From: Erythroxylum novogranatense
Taxonomy: Eukaryota > Streptophyta > Magnoliopsida > Malpighiales > Erythroxylaceae
DNA length: 64,000 nt
Direction: 5' to 3'
Assembly (NCBI GenBank): GCA_029891385.1
Contig: CM057230.1
Coordinates: 53,795,414 to 53,859,413, forward strand
A program made the translations under genes and the position numbers. The notes under the pieces are model-generated. The model saw only the letters and a program-made list of their open reading frames with translations, was not told where the DNA came from and did not search any database. The first letter of the stretch is position 1, and every line of letters starts with the position of its first letter. Of this stretch, positions 36,019 through 47,723 are shown in pieces.

Positions 36019-37011
36019 CTCCTTTCTAAATTACTTAAGCCCAATAAGCCTAAGCCCAACTTACTTCCTTCTTCTTTCTTCTTCTTCTTTTTCATTTCTC
36101 CTTCTTACTTACTCAAGCCCACTAACTCTTTTCCTTCAAGCCCATTGCATTAAATTCCTCTCTTCTTTCTCACTTCATTTGGACCCAAAGCCCAATTAAT
36201 ACATTAATTACACCTAACTCACCTAAGTCCAACTAACATATTTAACTTCATAAATTCTTCACCTAACTCATTAATGCTATCATATATTAATTTATGACAC
36301 CTTAATTAATGCTAATCTAACTTAATCAATTTAATCTAATCATGATTAATCCTAAAAATTTTTTGGGGCTAACATGGACTATTCCTATCCGAAACGGATC
36401 TATGCCGGTGTAAATCTTTTTCTTTTCATTTTGTCTTTCTTACTATCTTTCTTGCTTTCTTAAACATGCTTTTCATCTACCATACTTGGACTTAGCCTTA
36501 AACTTATATTAAGCGCAAGTTGCTTTATTCTTCTTATTCATCATATTCGCATTCCTTATCATAACTATCTCATACTCATGTCAATAAATCCATAAATCCA
36601 TATACATCTTCACTTATCCCTATAAATCATATAAAAATCCGGCAGCATAACGACTGCACATAAACAAAACCCAAACCTGCAAATAACTTGAATACACTTA
36701 TATATATATACCAGTACATTAATCCATATCCATATATATATGTCCCAATTTCACTCATAAATCAATTCACTTTATATACAAATCCAATATACACCATCCA
36801 TCGTCAAAAACATTGCTTATTCCCATAAACCAAGATCTTGAACAATTGCACAATCCAAAAATACATTAGGAACTAAAATGCTTACAATATTCTAATGGCA
36901 TTGCAAGCCATACCCTAATGCCAATGCTCATAAATCAAAATACACAATTTACAAACACATGCACAAATACTGCTATCTTGACGTCTTTCATCCGATCTCC
37001 TACTCGAATAC

Positions 37012-37052
37012 CTGGAGATGAGGATGAAAGGGGGGGGTGAGCTCGGAAGCTC
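37012..37052 (-). promoter_or_regulatory. Stem-loop and acceptor-like site, LTR F
   Basis: Minus strand: GAGCT-TCCG-AGCTC (37039-37052), ACCCCCCC, then CATCCTCATCTCCAG/GT ending at 37012. Confidence 0.5.
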
Positions 37053-39059
37053 GTGGATAACATGTTTATTAAACAAATGATAAGAAAAATATTTTCAAAC
37101 CTTACTTTCAGTTGCTCAAAAACATCGAAGATTCATTTTCCAAAAACTTCTTAATTTCCAAATTCTTTCATAAACATTTACAAACTGCTTTCAAAACCAT
37201 CATCGTTGGAAATCCCAAATTTCTCATTTGTCGAAAATCCAAACCTTTTTACAATTTATGAATATAATTGAAACACATGGGTTACATTGCATATAAATGC
37301 ACCACGTTTCAAATAACATCAAATCCTATAACACATCGAAATGGTTTGGCAAGTCCAATACACATGATGACTACACAATTCCATAAAATGATCTTGTGTA
37401 GTCGTACACATAAGGGAGTCCTAAAAGGAACTCCGTGCCACTTGCGGGCAGCCGGGAGAAGGCTTTAAGAATAAGACCAGTGCACTGACTCCACATGAGG
37501 GACTTTGCCGAAACCCACATAACATGTAATCATGCATTGAAAATTACATTGTCCAAATGGCACTTTTTGAAAACTTGATTTCATGAGCATGACACATGTA
37601 TACATTTCTAGCATGTCTTCACAATTTTCAAACCATCAATCACATAAAAATTTTCATTTATTTCAAACAAAGAATGCATACTTGAGACAATTGCAAATCA
37701 TCTAAATATCGTGTCACACAAGTTCTCATATTAAAACTTTCAACCAATTAGACATAATGAACTCAAACGAGTATTTCAACTTGGTAAAATCATTTGAAAT
37801 CCATTGGATTCACAATTCATAAACATTCCAAAAGTAATTGATTCAATCATTTGCAAATCAATGGTTTATAAAAATCAACATTTATAATTAACTTATAATT
37901 TGTAGAATAAACACATTACCCACCTTTAATTCCATGCCATACTCTTGTCCAAAGCTTCAACTTGATCTTTACTTCACTCTCTCTTCCAACTTAAAATCAC
38001 CTTTCTCTTCTTAAATTTCGAAATTCCTCTTGCTTGGAAGGAAACTCTTGCCTTCTTCCATCCTTTCCTTCATAAATCAATGAAGAACCAAGCTTGGAAC
38101 CTCCAAAAACTAAAGCCCTAGCTTCATCTCCCTTTTCTCTCTTCCTCTTCTCCATCGCCAGCCTCTCTTCTCTCATTCTATCTTTTTCTTCTTTCATTTT
38201 CTAGAAATTTCGTGGGTCTTCCTTCTCCACACAACAGCCAGCCCATATATAGTGCCAGCATATTAAATTCATGGCCAAATACCCTTTTGCCCCTCTATGT
38301 TAGGCTAAACCTCTTAAATCTTTAAGTGGACTTCCAGAACTGCCCCTAAAATTTATCCTACTTTAGGACATTGTTTTCACCATCAAAATGAAGGAATTAG
38401 TCAAAACTTCCTTCTAGAGAATTGTTCCGCTATGTCTTAATTTTATTATGCCTCAAACATCGATTCAATCGAATCTCTACAGATCCCGAAATTCACAAAA
38501 TACTGAACTATGTTCAGAAACTTTCCTGTATCACTTTGATTCAAATAATCTTACTCAATTAAATCTCTAAAATTCATAAATTTCACATAATATGAACTTC
38601 ATTATCTTAGGAATCTAACGCTTCAAGAACCAAGTCATTCGGATGTCGGATGGAAAAGATATAAGCAAATGATTTGACAAGGTCGGATGAGGAAAGAAAT
38701 TAGCAAGATCAGAATGGAACGAATCATTCCGATTATCATATGATTCAATCAAACCTTTTCAATCCAGTTCTAATTGATACAAATTTTCATGGAGAGAAAG
38801 ATACATGTGTTAGGAATTCAATGCTTTAAGAATCACCTCAATCCGAGGTCGGATGAGTGAGTTATGATCAAAGCAATAACCCATGCTTAAACTCTAAATC
38901 CATTTGAACATCTTTTGGCGCAAATGACATAACTTTTTCTAAAAATATCCAAATGCCTTCATTCTTATTCCATTTGAAATATAACATCAAGATCTACAAC
39001 TCGTATTAGAGGCCTCAAAATTGGTCAAAATCACAATTTTCTCAAGGTGACCCGTAGCT

Positions 39060-39217
39060 GTCCGTTTAACGGACACATACGGCCCAAAATGTTCCAAATC
39101 ATCCGAGTAGGTCCGTTTAACGGACATCCGTGTCCTTCTAACGAACATAAGCAAGGGAAGAAGTCCTTTTGAGCCGTAAAGGTCCGTTTAACGGACTCAC
39201 ATGTCCATTTAACGGAC
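39060..39217. repeat. Palindrome cluster of LTR F (GTCCGTT T AACGGAC)
   Basis: A 15-bp palindrome with a one-base centre occurs at 39060-39074, 39111-39125 and 39182-39196. Two near copies lie at 39132-39146 and 39203-39217. The spacers between them are unrelated sequence. Duplicated at 53671-53828. Confidence 0.95.
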
Positions 39218-39799
39218 ATGCGTTTTTCCAAAACCCCTTCAACCATTTTTCCAAAGCTTCCTCCATCAAAACTAACTTCATAAACACTTATTATCTTCAC
39301 ATATTTACTTATTCCAAGGCCTAATCACTTCATAACTATGCAAGCAACAAAATCAATTCATGAACTTCTCAAATCTCAACTAAATTGGCTCATCCAAACC
39401 ACAATTCTCAAACATGCATCAAAGCTGTCACTAACATCAATCTTATATAACATCATAGCTTGTATCAACTATAACTCTTAACTCCGATCTCGAAAACTCG
39501 CATACTTAGTCTCGTTGGAAAGATAAAAGATCAAGCTACAACTTCAAAGAAGGCAACTTTGGCCAATTTTATTTCAATCATTCCTTAATTTCCCTTAAAT
39601 CAGCATACACATTTTTATCTACATGCAAAAACTCAACATTCATGCTAACTTCACTTTCTTAATTGCACAACATTTATAATAATTCAACTATCATTTTGAA
39701 TTTATCCAAATCTCAACCTCAATTCATATGATTTCTTACATTCCATATCATCTTGTCATTTAAAATCTCTTGCTTTTCCATAAGATCTCACATATATAA

Positions 39800-40106
39800 T
39801 GTAGCACCCCACTTCCGCAAGACCCGAACCCGATATCGATGGTGATATCCGAGTCCGTATCTCACGAGGGTGGTATGCTAGAGCAATCAAAACATTTTCA
39901 AAACTCAGTAATACATTTTTCTTTTTTGAAACCAATCGAGTGCGCGAAAACCAGTACCCAATTTGGGGCCCGCGATACGAAAACATTTTCAACCAAAGTC
40001 TTATTTCATAATCAAATTACAATCTGACTAATCAATTGGGCCCTCTGTCATAACAGTACACATATGCGGAAATACAAATTTACATATAAATCATAAAGAC
40101 TCAAAT
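39800..40106 (-). repeat. LTR end fragment, TGTAGCACCCC family (LTR G)
   Basis: In minus orientation this ends GGGGTGCTACA. It resembles the end of LTR B (50500-50705), sharing the CCATCGATRTCRGGTTCGGGTC stretch and a GGGCCC box, but in the opposite direction. It is interrupted by LTR B at 40107; the bases before that are CAAAT. Confidence 0.65.
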
Positions 40107-42277
40107 TGTAACATCCCACCCCCGATAGGAAGGGTAAAATAGTAAATTTGGCACAGGATGAGATGTATTGGATTAACTTAGGACTGTTCATGCATAATAG
40201 GATTGGTACACAGTATCATCTGTGCACATGAAATAACTGTACATGCATACATGATATTCCCGGTTTTCGTGCCTAATGTAATTCTATTGTGATTAACGTG
40301 GTTATTGGGTTTGAAAAATTATTCTGAGTGAGCCAGTGAGTGTTTTATATTTTAAGGGATTTTCAGGAATTTTTCTGAAATTTTCCGGAGAAATTTTCCG
40401 GATCGGAAAAAAATCGTCAAGTGGCGAACCGGTCGATTTTCGGTAGCAAAAATTGCTACCCAATGGCACTGTCATATTGGATATATTATTTTGGAATTAA
40501 AATTAGGGTCATTGGACTAGAATGAGTCAAATCGTAGTAGGATTTCTAAATCCTATCCATCATTTTGTTTTATTTCTATTTTGTCTTTTTCCCCATTTTT
40601 ATGACAAGTGTCTTGATGACATTTCATCAACACATTAAAGACTTGTGATTCTCGATTCTTCTTATTTAAAACTCATGAAAGATGACTTTCCTCCTATTTT
40701 TCCTTAGCCAACCGAAATTCTCTTCATCTTCTTCCTTTGTTTTCTTTTCTCCATGGGTTTCTCCTTCTTTAAGTGTTATCTTCCTCCAAACTCAAGAGCT
40801 CACTTTCATGCATCTTGCTACCTTCTTACCTTGAAGATCACCATGCATAGGATGGAAAAGAAGTAAAGAAGTAAGGTAGTTGGAAAAATTAAAGGCTTAA
40901 AGAGGTGGAGTTGGAAGCTTTAGGTAAGATGATGGTTATGTTTATGTTTTACTTATGGTTTTAATGCATGAATTTATAAGAAAATGATTGAAAATAGGTA
41001 CTAAAATTTATGGATATATATTGACATGAAGGTCTTGATGACCTATTGGCTCAATTCTTGTGTTATTAGGATGCCTATGCATGTGGAATTGGTATTGGAA
41101 GTGTTAGGAATTGATTTGAGATGAAAGCTGGAAAATGGATTTTTGACCTACTGTACTGTTTTGAGCATAACTCATTGTGTGGCTATGCAAATGAGCCGAG
41201 GTTTGTGCCCAATTAAACTTTGGCTTGTTGGCTACAATTTTGTGTTAAATAGGTGTTGTCTAATTTTAGCATTAAGAGGTTGAAATTTGGCATGGAAAGT
41301 TCTTATTAAGTTCTCGTAAACGATGTCAACCAATGATCTACTAGTTTTGATGATTTTTCTAAATTAATTGAGAGGGAGTTAGGGAAAATGTCCTTCATGA
41401 AAGTTGAAGCCTATATTGTTAGCTTTCCATTGCCACTGATTTTGCAATTTTTCGATATGTAAGTTGGGAGTTATGAACTGTTAACTATTGATTGATTTTG
41501 GACATGGTGGGGAAACCTAGCCTAAGTGTCAGATTTGCGAGTATTCTGATTGGAAGCAATTTCTGTGAATTGAATTAGCTTGAGTGATCTTCTGAAGAGT
41601 TATAGAGGAAACATTTATCGTGAAAATGGTATATAGCATGTAATTTTTTGAGATCAGATTTGGGAGTTATGAATTTTCAAACACTGAACCTGCATTAGGT
41701 TATTAACTTCCCTGATCAGCAGAAAATTGTATAACAGTTTTGAATTGGTTAGAGATGGAATTGGCTCTTAAGCTCTTCACGAAACTTGAAGTATGTGGTT
41801 TTATCTTTCCAATGATATAACGTAGTGATTTTTTTGACTTGTGTACAGGGAGTTATGCTTGATAGAACATTACTGTCCAGATTGGGTGATTTCTGGGGCA
41901 GCATCATTGATTGAATTATTTGACTAGTTAACAATTGAATTTGATTTTGGGTTTTTCATGAAAGTTGTTGATAACATTGGGAGATTTCTGAGAATATTTA
42001 TTGTGTAATTTTTGACTAAGGAACTGGAAAGTTACGGATTTTATAAACTGTTGCACTGTTTTGACAAATGTTGCACTGTTTTGAGGGGCATTGTGAGGGC
42101 AGTAACTTTGATTGCATTTTTGACACCCTTAGAGGTGAAATTGGCTTTTGTGTCCCTCATGAAACTTGTAGAGCTCTCTTTGCTCTATAAAATAGACACC
42201 AAGTTTGTCCAATTTGGAGTCCGGAGTAGGGAGTTATGGCCTGTGTAAGTTGGGATGTTGGAGGACGTTGTTTCAGA

Positions 42278-42375
42278 TATGCTATTGTATAGCATAAGTC
42301 GACTTGCACCCCATATAAGTCGACTTGTACATACACAGTAGCATAAGTCGACTAGGATTCTTAAGCAAGTCGACT
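42278..42375. repeat. Palindrome cluster of LTR B (AAGTCGACTT)
   Basis: AAGTCGACTT at 42296-42305 and 42317-42326, and AGTCGACT at 42346-42353 and 42368-42375: four SalI-type palindromes in 80 bases. An inverted repeat, TATGCTAT-TGT-ATAGCATA, lies just before (42278-42296). Absent from LTR A at the equivalent place. Duplicated at about 56910-57003, with one copy mutated to AAGTCAACTT. Confidence 0.95.
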
Positions 42376-43940
42376 AGGATCATATATTTTCCTTCTTTTG
42401 CTCATAACTTTTCCGTCCGACATCCGATTGACCTGATTCTTGAAGCATCGGATTCGTGAGACATTGAATTTCATTTCATGAGAAATTGAGAATTTTTGGA
42501 CGAGAAATTGATGGGTGTCCGGGAAATGGATATTTAATCACTGTTTTATTTAATTGGGGACCTATAGAGGTCCAAATTGAGCGCCGTCAGCACCATTAGA
42601 TTTTTATTTTTTTAGACGGATTATATGATGGAAAATATTGGATTAAGGCCTGGAATATTTTGAACATGCATTGTGCACCTTCTAAGTGTTACATGTGCAT
42701 TCTGAAATAGTTCTGATTGAACAATTGATAATGTTTATATACTGTCACTATTATAGAGTCACACTTAGAGCGTCGGTCCATCGACGTCACTGAGACTTCC
42801 AGATTTTAGCTCGAATGCAATTGAGTAACTAGTTGGTTCCTCAACCTTTATGTGTTAATATTACACGCTTATGCCATGTGGAGATAATGGAGGGTTTATG
42901 TGTTTGATTTGATTGATTTCAGACCACAGGTGTCCGAATTATTAGAATGTGATATAGAAGTGCTATTTGTGTGTACTGTTTGTAAATGCTTCATGAAATT
43001 ATTGTGAAAATGTTTATGATCAATCTTGGACTAAAGGTCCAAGTAATGGGAAATGGGACATTTGAAATGTAAACGGACTGTAAAATGTAAATTGGGACAT
43101 GATGTTGGACCCCGATCTTTGAGTGAAAATTTGAATTATGAAAATGAAATTTAAGGAGTGCTTTGTGTATGTCTTGTATAAGAGATGACTTAAAATTTAA
43201 CGAATATTGAGAAGAAAAGAAATGATCTGATTTTGATATCTTTGGGGTTTTGAGTGGATTGGTATGGTTTATGAAATTAAGTGGATGAGTTGATTGAAAT
43301 TAAGTTGAAAATCATGACTAAAAAGAGAAAGTGTGAAAATATGAAAAATTGTGAAATAGTTGACTTTTTGGCCTTTGAAAGTTGACTTTTGATTTAAGCA
43401 TAATTTGAGAAAATGGTCTTCTGGAAACTTGTAGAGTACGTAAAGAGCTTTCTGTAGCCATAAAGTTTGTAATTTTTTGATATCGGGAGTGAAAGTTATG
43501 ATCGGTGAAAGTTTATGTGTGATAGGGTTGACTTTTGACTTTAATTATGATTGAAACTTTGACTGAGAAATTAACCTAGTTAGAGGTTAATTGAGCTTTG
43601 ATGTTCTTCATGAAAATTTAAGGATTTGTTTTGACCTTTATTTCGATATAAAGTATGCAATTTTTCGATCTCGGAATAATAAGTTATGATTTTTACAAGT
43701 TTATATTGTGGTTTTAGCATGATTATTAGAGGATAGTATCTTTGACCGGAAAATGGACTCCCGTAGGAGTCAAATTGATTCTTATGTCCTTCGTGGAAGA
43801 TGTAGAGTTTCCTTCAAGCTTTCTATAGAGACTAAGTTTGTCAAAATTGGAGTTCGGGATTAAGAGTTATGAATTTTGGAAGTTTTGGATTTTTATGTGA
43901 AAAAAAAAAGAAAAAAAGAGAGGAAATTTGTTTTATCCCC

Positions 43941-44070
43941 GTCACTAGGGCGATGCATCGCCCTAGCGATGGCGAGTGTTTAGCTCGCGTCACTAGGACG
44001 ACGCATCGCCGTAGTGATGGCGGGCGTTCCGCCCGCGTCACCAGGGCGACCTCGCCCGCACGACGCCGTT
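43941..44070. repeat. GC-rich palindrome cluster of element C LTR
   Basis: A 22-bp perfect palindrome (arms CTAGGGCGATG / CATCGCCCTAG) spans 43945-43966. It belongs to a ~48-bp tandem unit beginning GTCACTAGG that occurs about 2.5 times. The second unit has a hairpin GCGGGCG-TTC-CGCCCGC. The surroundings are very AT-rich. Duplicated at about 58573-58700 with a single mismatch in the main palindrome. Confidence 0.95.
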
Positions 44071-44995
44071 TTGATTCTTTGGTTTTCTTGACTTTACTTT
44101 CTCAAATCCGACCTTTGTTTACTATTTTACTTATATCTTTTCTGTCCAACATCCGATTGAGTTGATTCTTGCTGCGTTGGATTCCTAAGACAATTATCAA
44201 CATCCTCATAGAAATTTGTAAATTTTTTAGATTAAATTAATGGTGATTAATTTAATCAAATTGAGTCGGGAAATTTTCCGAATATGGTTCAGTATTTTGT
44301 GAAATTCGGGATCTGTAGAGATCCGATTGAAGTGATTCTTTAGGCGAAATAAAGATAAGACAAGGGGCTACAAATCATATGAAGAAATGAAATATCAATT
44401 TTGCCCCTAAGACTTTTAATTTCTGAATTTAAGTTCGGATTAGGGTGTAAATTTTGGATTTGAAATATCTGAAAGTATTTTGAGCATAACTTTTGATCTG
44501 GGAATCGAAATGAGGTGATTCTTGTTTTGAATTAAACTAGAGACATAAGGCTATAATTTTTATGAAGACATTGAGTTTCAATTCTGAGATTAAGAATGTA
44601 AACTTTTGGACGGAAATAATCGTATATGAAAAATGTGTTAGATTATGGATATTCCCGAACTGTTTTGCACATAACTTTTGGTATAGTGATCCAAATTGAG
44701 CGCGGTTGGTGGAGTTGGATTCGTATGATTGAGAGGAACATTTCTCTAGAAGGAAGTTTGGACAAATTCCTTTATTTTGATAGTGCGAATCAACCCGCAA
44801 GTAAGCATGACTTTAAGCTTTGAATGGAAGGTAAAATGGTCATTTAACCATCATTTAATGAAACACACATGAGGGATGTCGTTTTGAGCAATTAAAAGCC
44901 ACGAAAGTGGCTGGGAATTTCATAAGAAAAGAAAAGAAAATAAGAAGGAGAAGAAGAATGAAGAAGTTTCGGTTGGGAGAAAAGAAGAGGGAGAA

Positions 44996-45003
44996 AGGTA
45001 AGC
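44996..45003 (+). promoter_or_regulatory. Candidate 5' splice site, element C LTR (AAG/GTAAGC)
   Basis: The leader GAGGGAGAAAG/GTAAGCTTTGATTT ends a ~100-base purine-rich run; the junction is 44997/44998. Paired with the CAG/GT at 46630 it would define a 1,633-nt intron with AT-rich sequence. Confidence 0.45.
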
Positions 45004-46259
45004 TTTGATTTTTCTACTTATTTCTTAAGGCTTTTGGGATTTTTCCAAGATGGAAAAGAGTGGAGAATGATGAGAGCTTCCTAAGGAACCAAGAAAATTC
45101 GAATTTGGTGAAGAAATGAGGTAAGAGAAAATTTTCAACTATGAGTTTTTGTTGAGTTTTTGATTGAGAAATATAGATAATGATATGGGTTTGTGATTTA
45201 TGAAGTTGATTTTGATATATATGTTTTAGGTTAGGTTTAATTTTGGATGGAAATTTGATTTAGGTTTAGGCTTAATTTTATAATTAAGAATTTTGTGAAA
45301 TTTTGGTGTACAATTATAGATAATGATATGGGTTTGTAGAATATGAGGTTAATTTTAAAGAAATTGTATTTTATGGTATTGAATTTGGATAAATTGGTTT
45401 AGGCCAATTTTAAGATTTGGGGAATTTTGAAATTGAGGATCTAGATATTTTGGAATTAGTGTGAATTGATGAATTGTGAAGTTAGTTTTGAAAATTAAGT
45501 TATTTATGAGATTGAATTTGAGTGTATTGGTTTAGGTCGAATTTTTGAAATTGGGGATTTTAGAAATTCTGATTTTAGAAAGCTTGGAAGTATGATGTTT
45601 ATGAATTTTTGATAGTTAATTTTGGGAATTTCGTAATTTATGATGTGGAATTTAGATTTTATGGCTTAGGTCAATTTTAATTTAGAAGAATAAAGGAAGC
45701 GTTGGTCAAATTGATGATTGGGACGAATTCCTAGCGTCATTTTGAGGTGGGTAGCATATTTATATTTTGATTTATAGGCAATATACGAACTTTCAAAATG
45801 AAAGAAAGCAAAAGTTTGGATTTTGATAAATTATTGTAAACGTTTGAAAATAAGAATTGATTAAGAATTTTGAAATTTTGATTTCATTTTTTTTTCTAAA
45901 AATTATTATAAACTTAAATTCATTGTTTTAAATGATTTGATATATTGATAGAAATTTCTGAAAATGCATTTGTTGTGTATGCATTGACAAATTATGCAAA
46001 TTGTTGCATCGATTGTTTGAATAAATTAAATTATATGAAGTATTTGAATTGTGAGTGTGTTTGTGTTCGTGTTTTTGAAAAAGTGCCTTCGGGCAATTTG
46101 CAAGTTTCAATTCTGAAATATGTGTTATGTGGGTTTGGTAGGTCCTTTGTGAGTCAGCGCTGTCTCTATTTGTATAGCCTTCTCCCTTTGCCCGCTAGTG
46201 TACAGAGTCCGTTCGGACTCCTCCACGGCTACACTGGACCGCTATGCGGACCTGATTTG

Positions 46260-46331
46260 TGTTGGATGCCGCGGTATAACCCGCAAACACACGCTGGGTG
46301 GGAAATGCTAGCCTAGGTGTGGGGTCCAACA
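46260..46331 (+). repeat. 72-bp TGTTGGA...TCCAACA module
   Basis: TGTTGGATGCCGCGG...GGTGTGGGGTCCAACA with 7-bp inverted ends. It is much richer in G+C than the LTR around it. It matches the tail of the SINE-like blocks at 15740 and 21649. In the LTR of element 4 the homologous neighbourhood (about 20345) lacks it, so it behaves like an insertion. Further copies lie at 48489-48555 (decayed) and 60898-60969. Confidence 0.8.
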
Positions 46332-46590
46332 TTAAGAAAGTGTAGTACGTTCTGTTTGGACCGAGCCAGACCATTCTGATATGTTATGTGTTTTAATTTG
46401 TTCTGTGTGCTGCATTCATGTTTAAAATTGAGGAATAAAAAGTGAACTTTGTTATGAAAAGTTTGAAAAATTGAAAGGTTTGAGGAAACCGTTTTGAAAA
46501 ATTACAAAGTTTGAAAAATTAGCCCTTTTGGCAAAAAGCTTATGAAAAATTGATTTCTGCTTATTTGTCGATTTATAAATGTGTTATCCA

Positions 46591-46632
46591 CGAGCTTCCG
46601 AGCTCACCCCCCTTTCATCCCCATCTCCAGGT
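46591..46632 (+). promoter_or_regulatory. Stem-loop and acceptor-like site, element C LTR
   Basis: GAGCT-TCCG-AGCTC (46592-46605), ACCCCCC, TTTCATCCCCATCTCCAG/GT with CAG ending at 46630. In the second copy (61228 on) the stem is GAGCT-TAG-AGCTC. Confidence 0.5.
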
Positions 46633-47658
46633 TTCGAGCAGGAGATCGGATGAAAGAATGTGAAGACGTTTGGTTCGTTTTTGCATCGTTTGCATTGTAT
46701 TATGAATTGAGATTTGAAATATTTTGTAAATGGTGTGAATTATCGTTAAGTAAATGATTATAATGTATTTCGAGCATGTATTTCCGAATGTATGAAGATT
46801 ATGAATTAATGTATGAGAGTATGAGATTGCATATGGAATTGTGTATGATTATGATGATGTAAGTAAATTATGGGTTGTATATGAGTGAATTGAGATATGG
46901 ATGTTTTCGATGATGTTTGAGAACTATTGGAGTGTTAGGTATAGATGTGTGTTTCTGCCGGTGTTTGGATTCCAGACGGGGAGTCCGATGACTTTGTGTG
47001 ATTCTGAATTTTGTGAAGTGTATTTTACCTTTGCAGGAAATTTTGGGATAGGATAAATGGAGCCGTTATGCTGCCGAAATTTCGATAAAATTAGAATAAA
47101 AAGAAATTTAAGATTTGTATGGATAAGTAAGAATATGATCAGACTTAGAGTTCTGCATGAGAATGATTTTCCAAAAGTGGAATTTGGTTGTGTGATTTGA
47201 ATGAGGTTGACTAATGAGGTAAGAAATGAGAATAAAAAAAATTATTATACCGGAATTTGGATGGTCTAGGTTTTTCAACGCGATTATGTTCATTCGATAA
47301 GTTTTCTTTGATTATTGTTTCCGGATGTCGGATGTGTTCTGCTTGATTTCGTTTCGTTTCGAAATCTATTCGTTTGATTCGATTAGTTATTGCTTCCGCT
47401 TTCATTTGCTTAGTTTGATTCTCAGATTCGCTTCGCATTTGCTTTGCTTCCGCTTGCATTGTGATTCGAGTTAGTGTTTGCTATTGGCTTCCGCATTTTG
47501 TTTCCGCTTTCGTATTTCTGATGCACAATTTTTCTGAGTATTTCGTTTCGCTTCGATAATGCGATTTGTATTCCGATTAGCGATTTCTCGCTTTTCGATT
47601 TTCCGTCTTTCCGTTTCATTTTTCGGTTGGGATCCGGTTCCCGGATCGGGTCCCAACA

Positions 47659-47723
47659 TTTATGGTATCAGAGCCCAGTATTATGATCGTACTTGGGCGT
47701 TTGTGTCTAACTGATTTGTATAA
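47659..47723 (+). other. Primer-binding site and leader remnant of element C
   Basis: TTTATGGTATCAGAGCCCAG follows the LTR end directly, an intact tRNA-Met primer site. Only about 65 internal bases survive before LTR sequence resumes at 47724. Confidence 0.85.

Larger units (their letters stand above)
32459..36374 (-). repeat. LTR, minus strand, TGTTAGCCCC family (LTR E)
   Basis: Starts (minus) TGTTAGCCCCAAAAAA at 36374. In order: TATATAAG box (36011-36018), GA-rich leader, AAG/GTAAGT site (35777/35776), the CCTTCGCCCTACCGCC module (about 35190-35220), a CAG site at 34880, degenerate repeats, a long minisatellite, and an end rich in GAAACGAA-type words (32470-32800) like other LTRs here. The left boundary is not sharp: sequences resembling LTR end plus primer site occur near 32860 and 32965, so it may be composite. 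No gene. Confidence 0.55.
36375..39799 (-). repeat. LTR relic, minus strand, related to the TGTTGG family (LTR F)
   Basis: Contains the same module series as the 43103 LTR in reverse order: GGCAGCATAACG (about 36642), the stem-loop/CAG site (37012-37052), the CTTGCGGGCAGCCGGGAGAAGGC module (37441-37463), a GA-rich leader (about 38.0-38.2 kb), then degenerate repeats and a palindrome cluster. The left end (GTCCA at 36375) abuts LTR E. The right end is cut by LTR G. No gene. Confidence 0.6.
43103..47658 (+). repeat. 5' LTR of element C
   Basis: Starts TGTTGGACCCCGATC and ends GGGTCCCAACA. In order: ~188-bp degenerate repeats (43.4-44.5 kb), GC-rich palindrome cluster, purine-rich leader with AAAG/GTAAGC (44997/44998), hairpin module (46140-46220), 72-bp TGTTGGA...TCCAACA module, stem-loop with CAG/GT (46591-46632), and a (TTCGCTTCGnATTTGC)-like end. 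Reading frames here, such as the one starting MIEISENAFVVYALTNYANCC, recur only because the LTR recurs. Confidence 0.85.

Noticed and set aside
35798..36199. 133-codon ORF in LTR E, Ser/Leu/Phe-rich
   Set aside because: It is the antisense of the GA-rich leader of the LTR; composition comes from the CT-rich strand, with no domain.
44537..44823. Overlapping small ORFs on both strands, repeated at 59168-59454
   Set aside because: Both strands stay open by chance in LTR DNA; changes between copies are not biased to silent positions.
45945..46316. Reading frame containing VYALTNYANCCIDCLNKLNYMKYLNCECVCVRV, recurring at 48206, 60607 and 62811
   Set aside because: It recurs only because the LTR itself is present four times. 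The frames diverge by indels after about 35 codons and the DNA has LTR landmarks, so it is not a conserved protein.
47340..47640. Repeated TTCCGCTT/TTCGCTTCG words, first read as a possible satellite
   Set aside because: They are irregular, lie at the U5 end of the LTR before CCCAACA and recur in the same place in other LTRs (18620-18850, 32470-32800). Part of the LTR, not a separate array.
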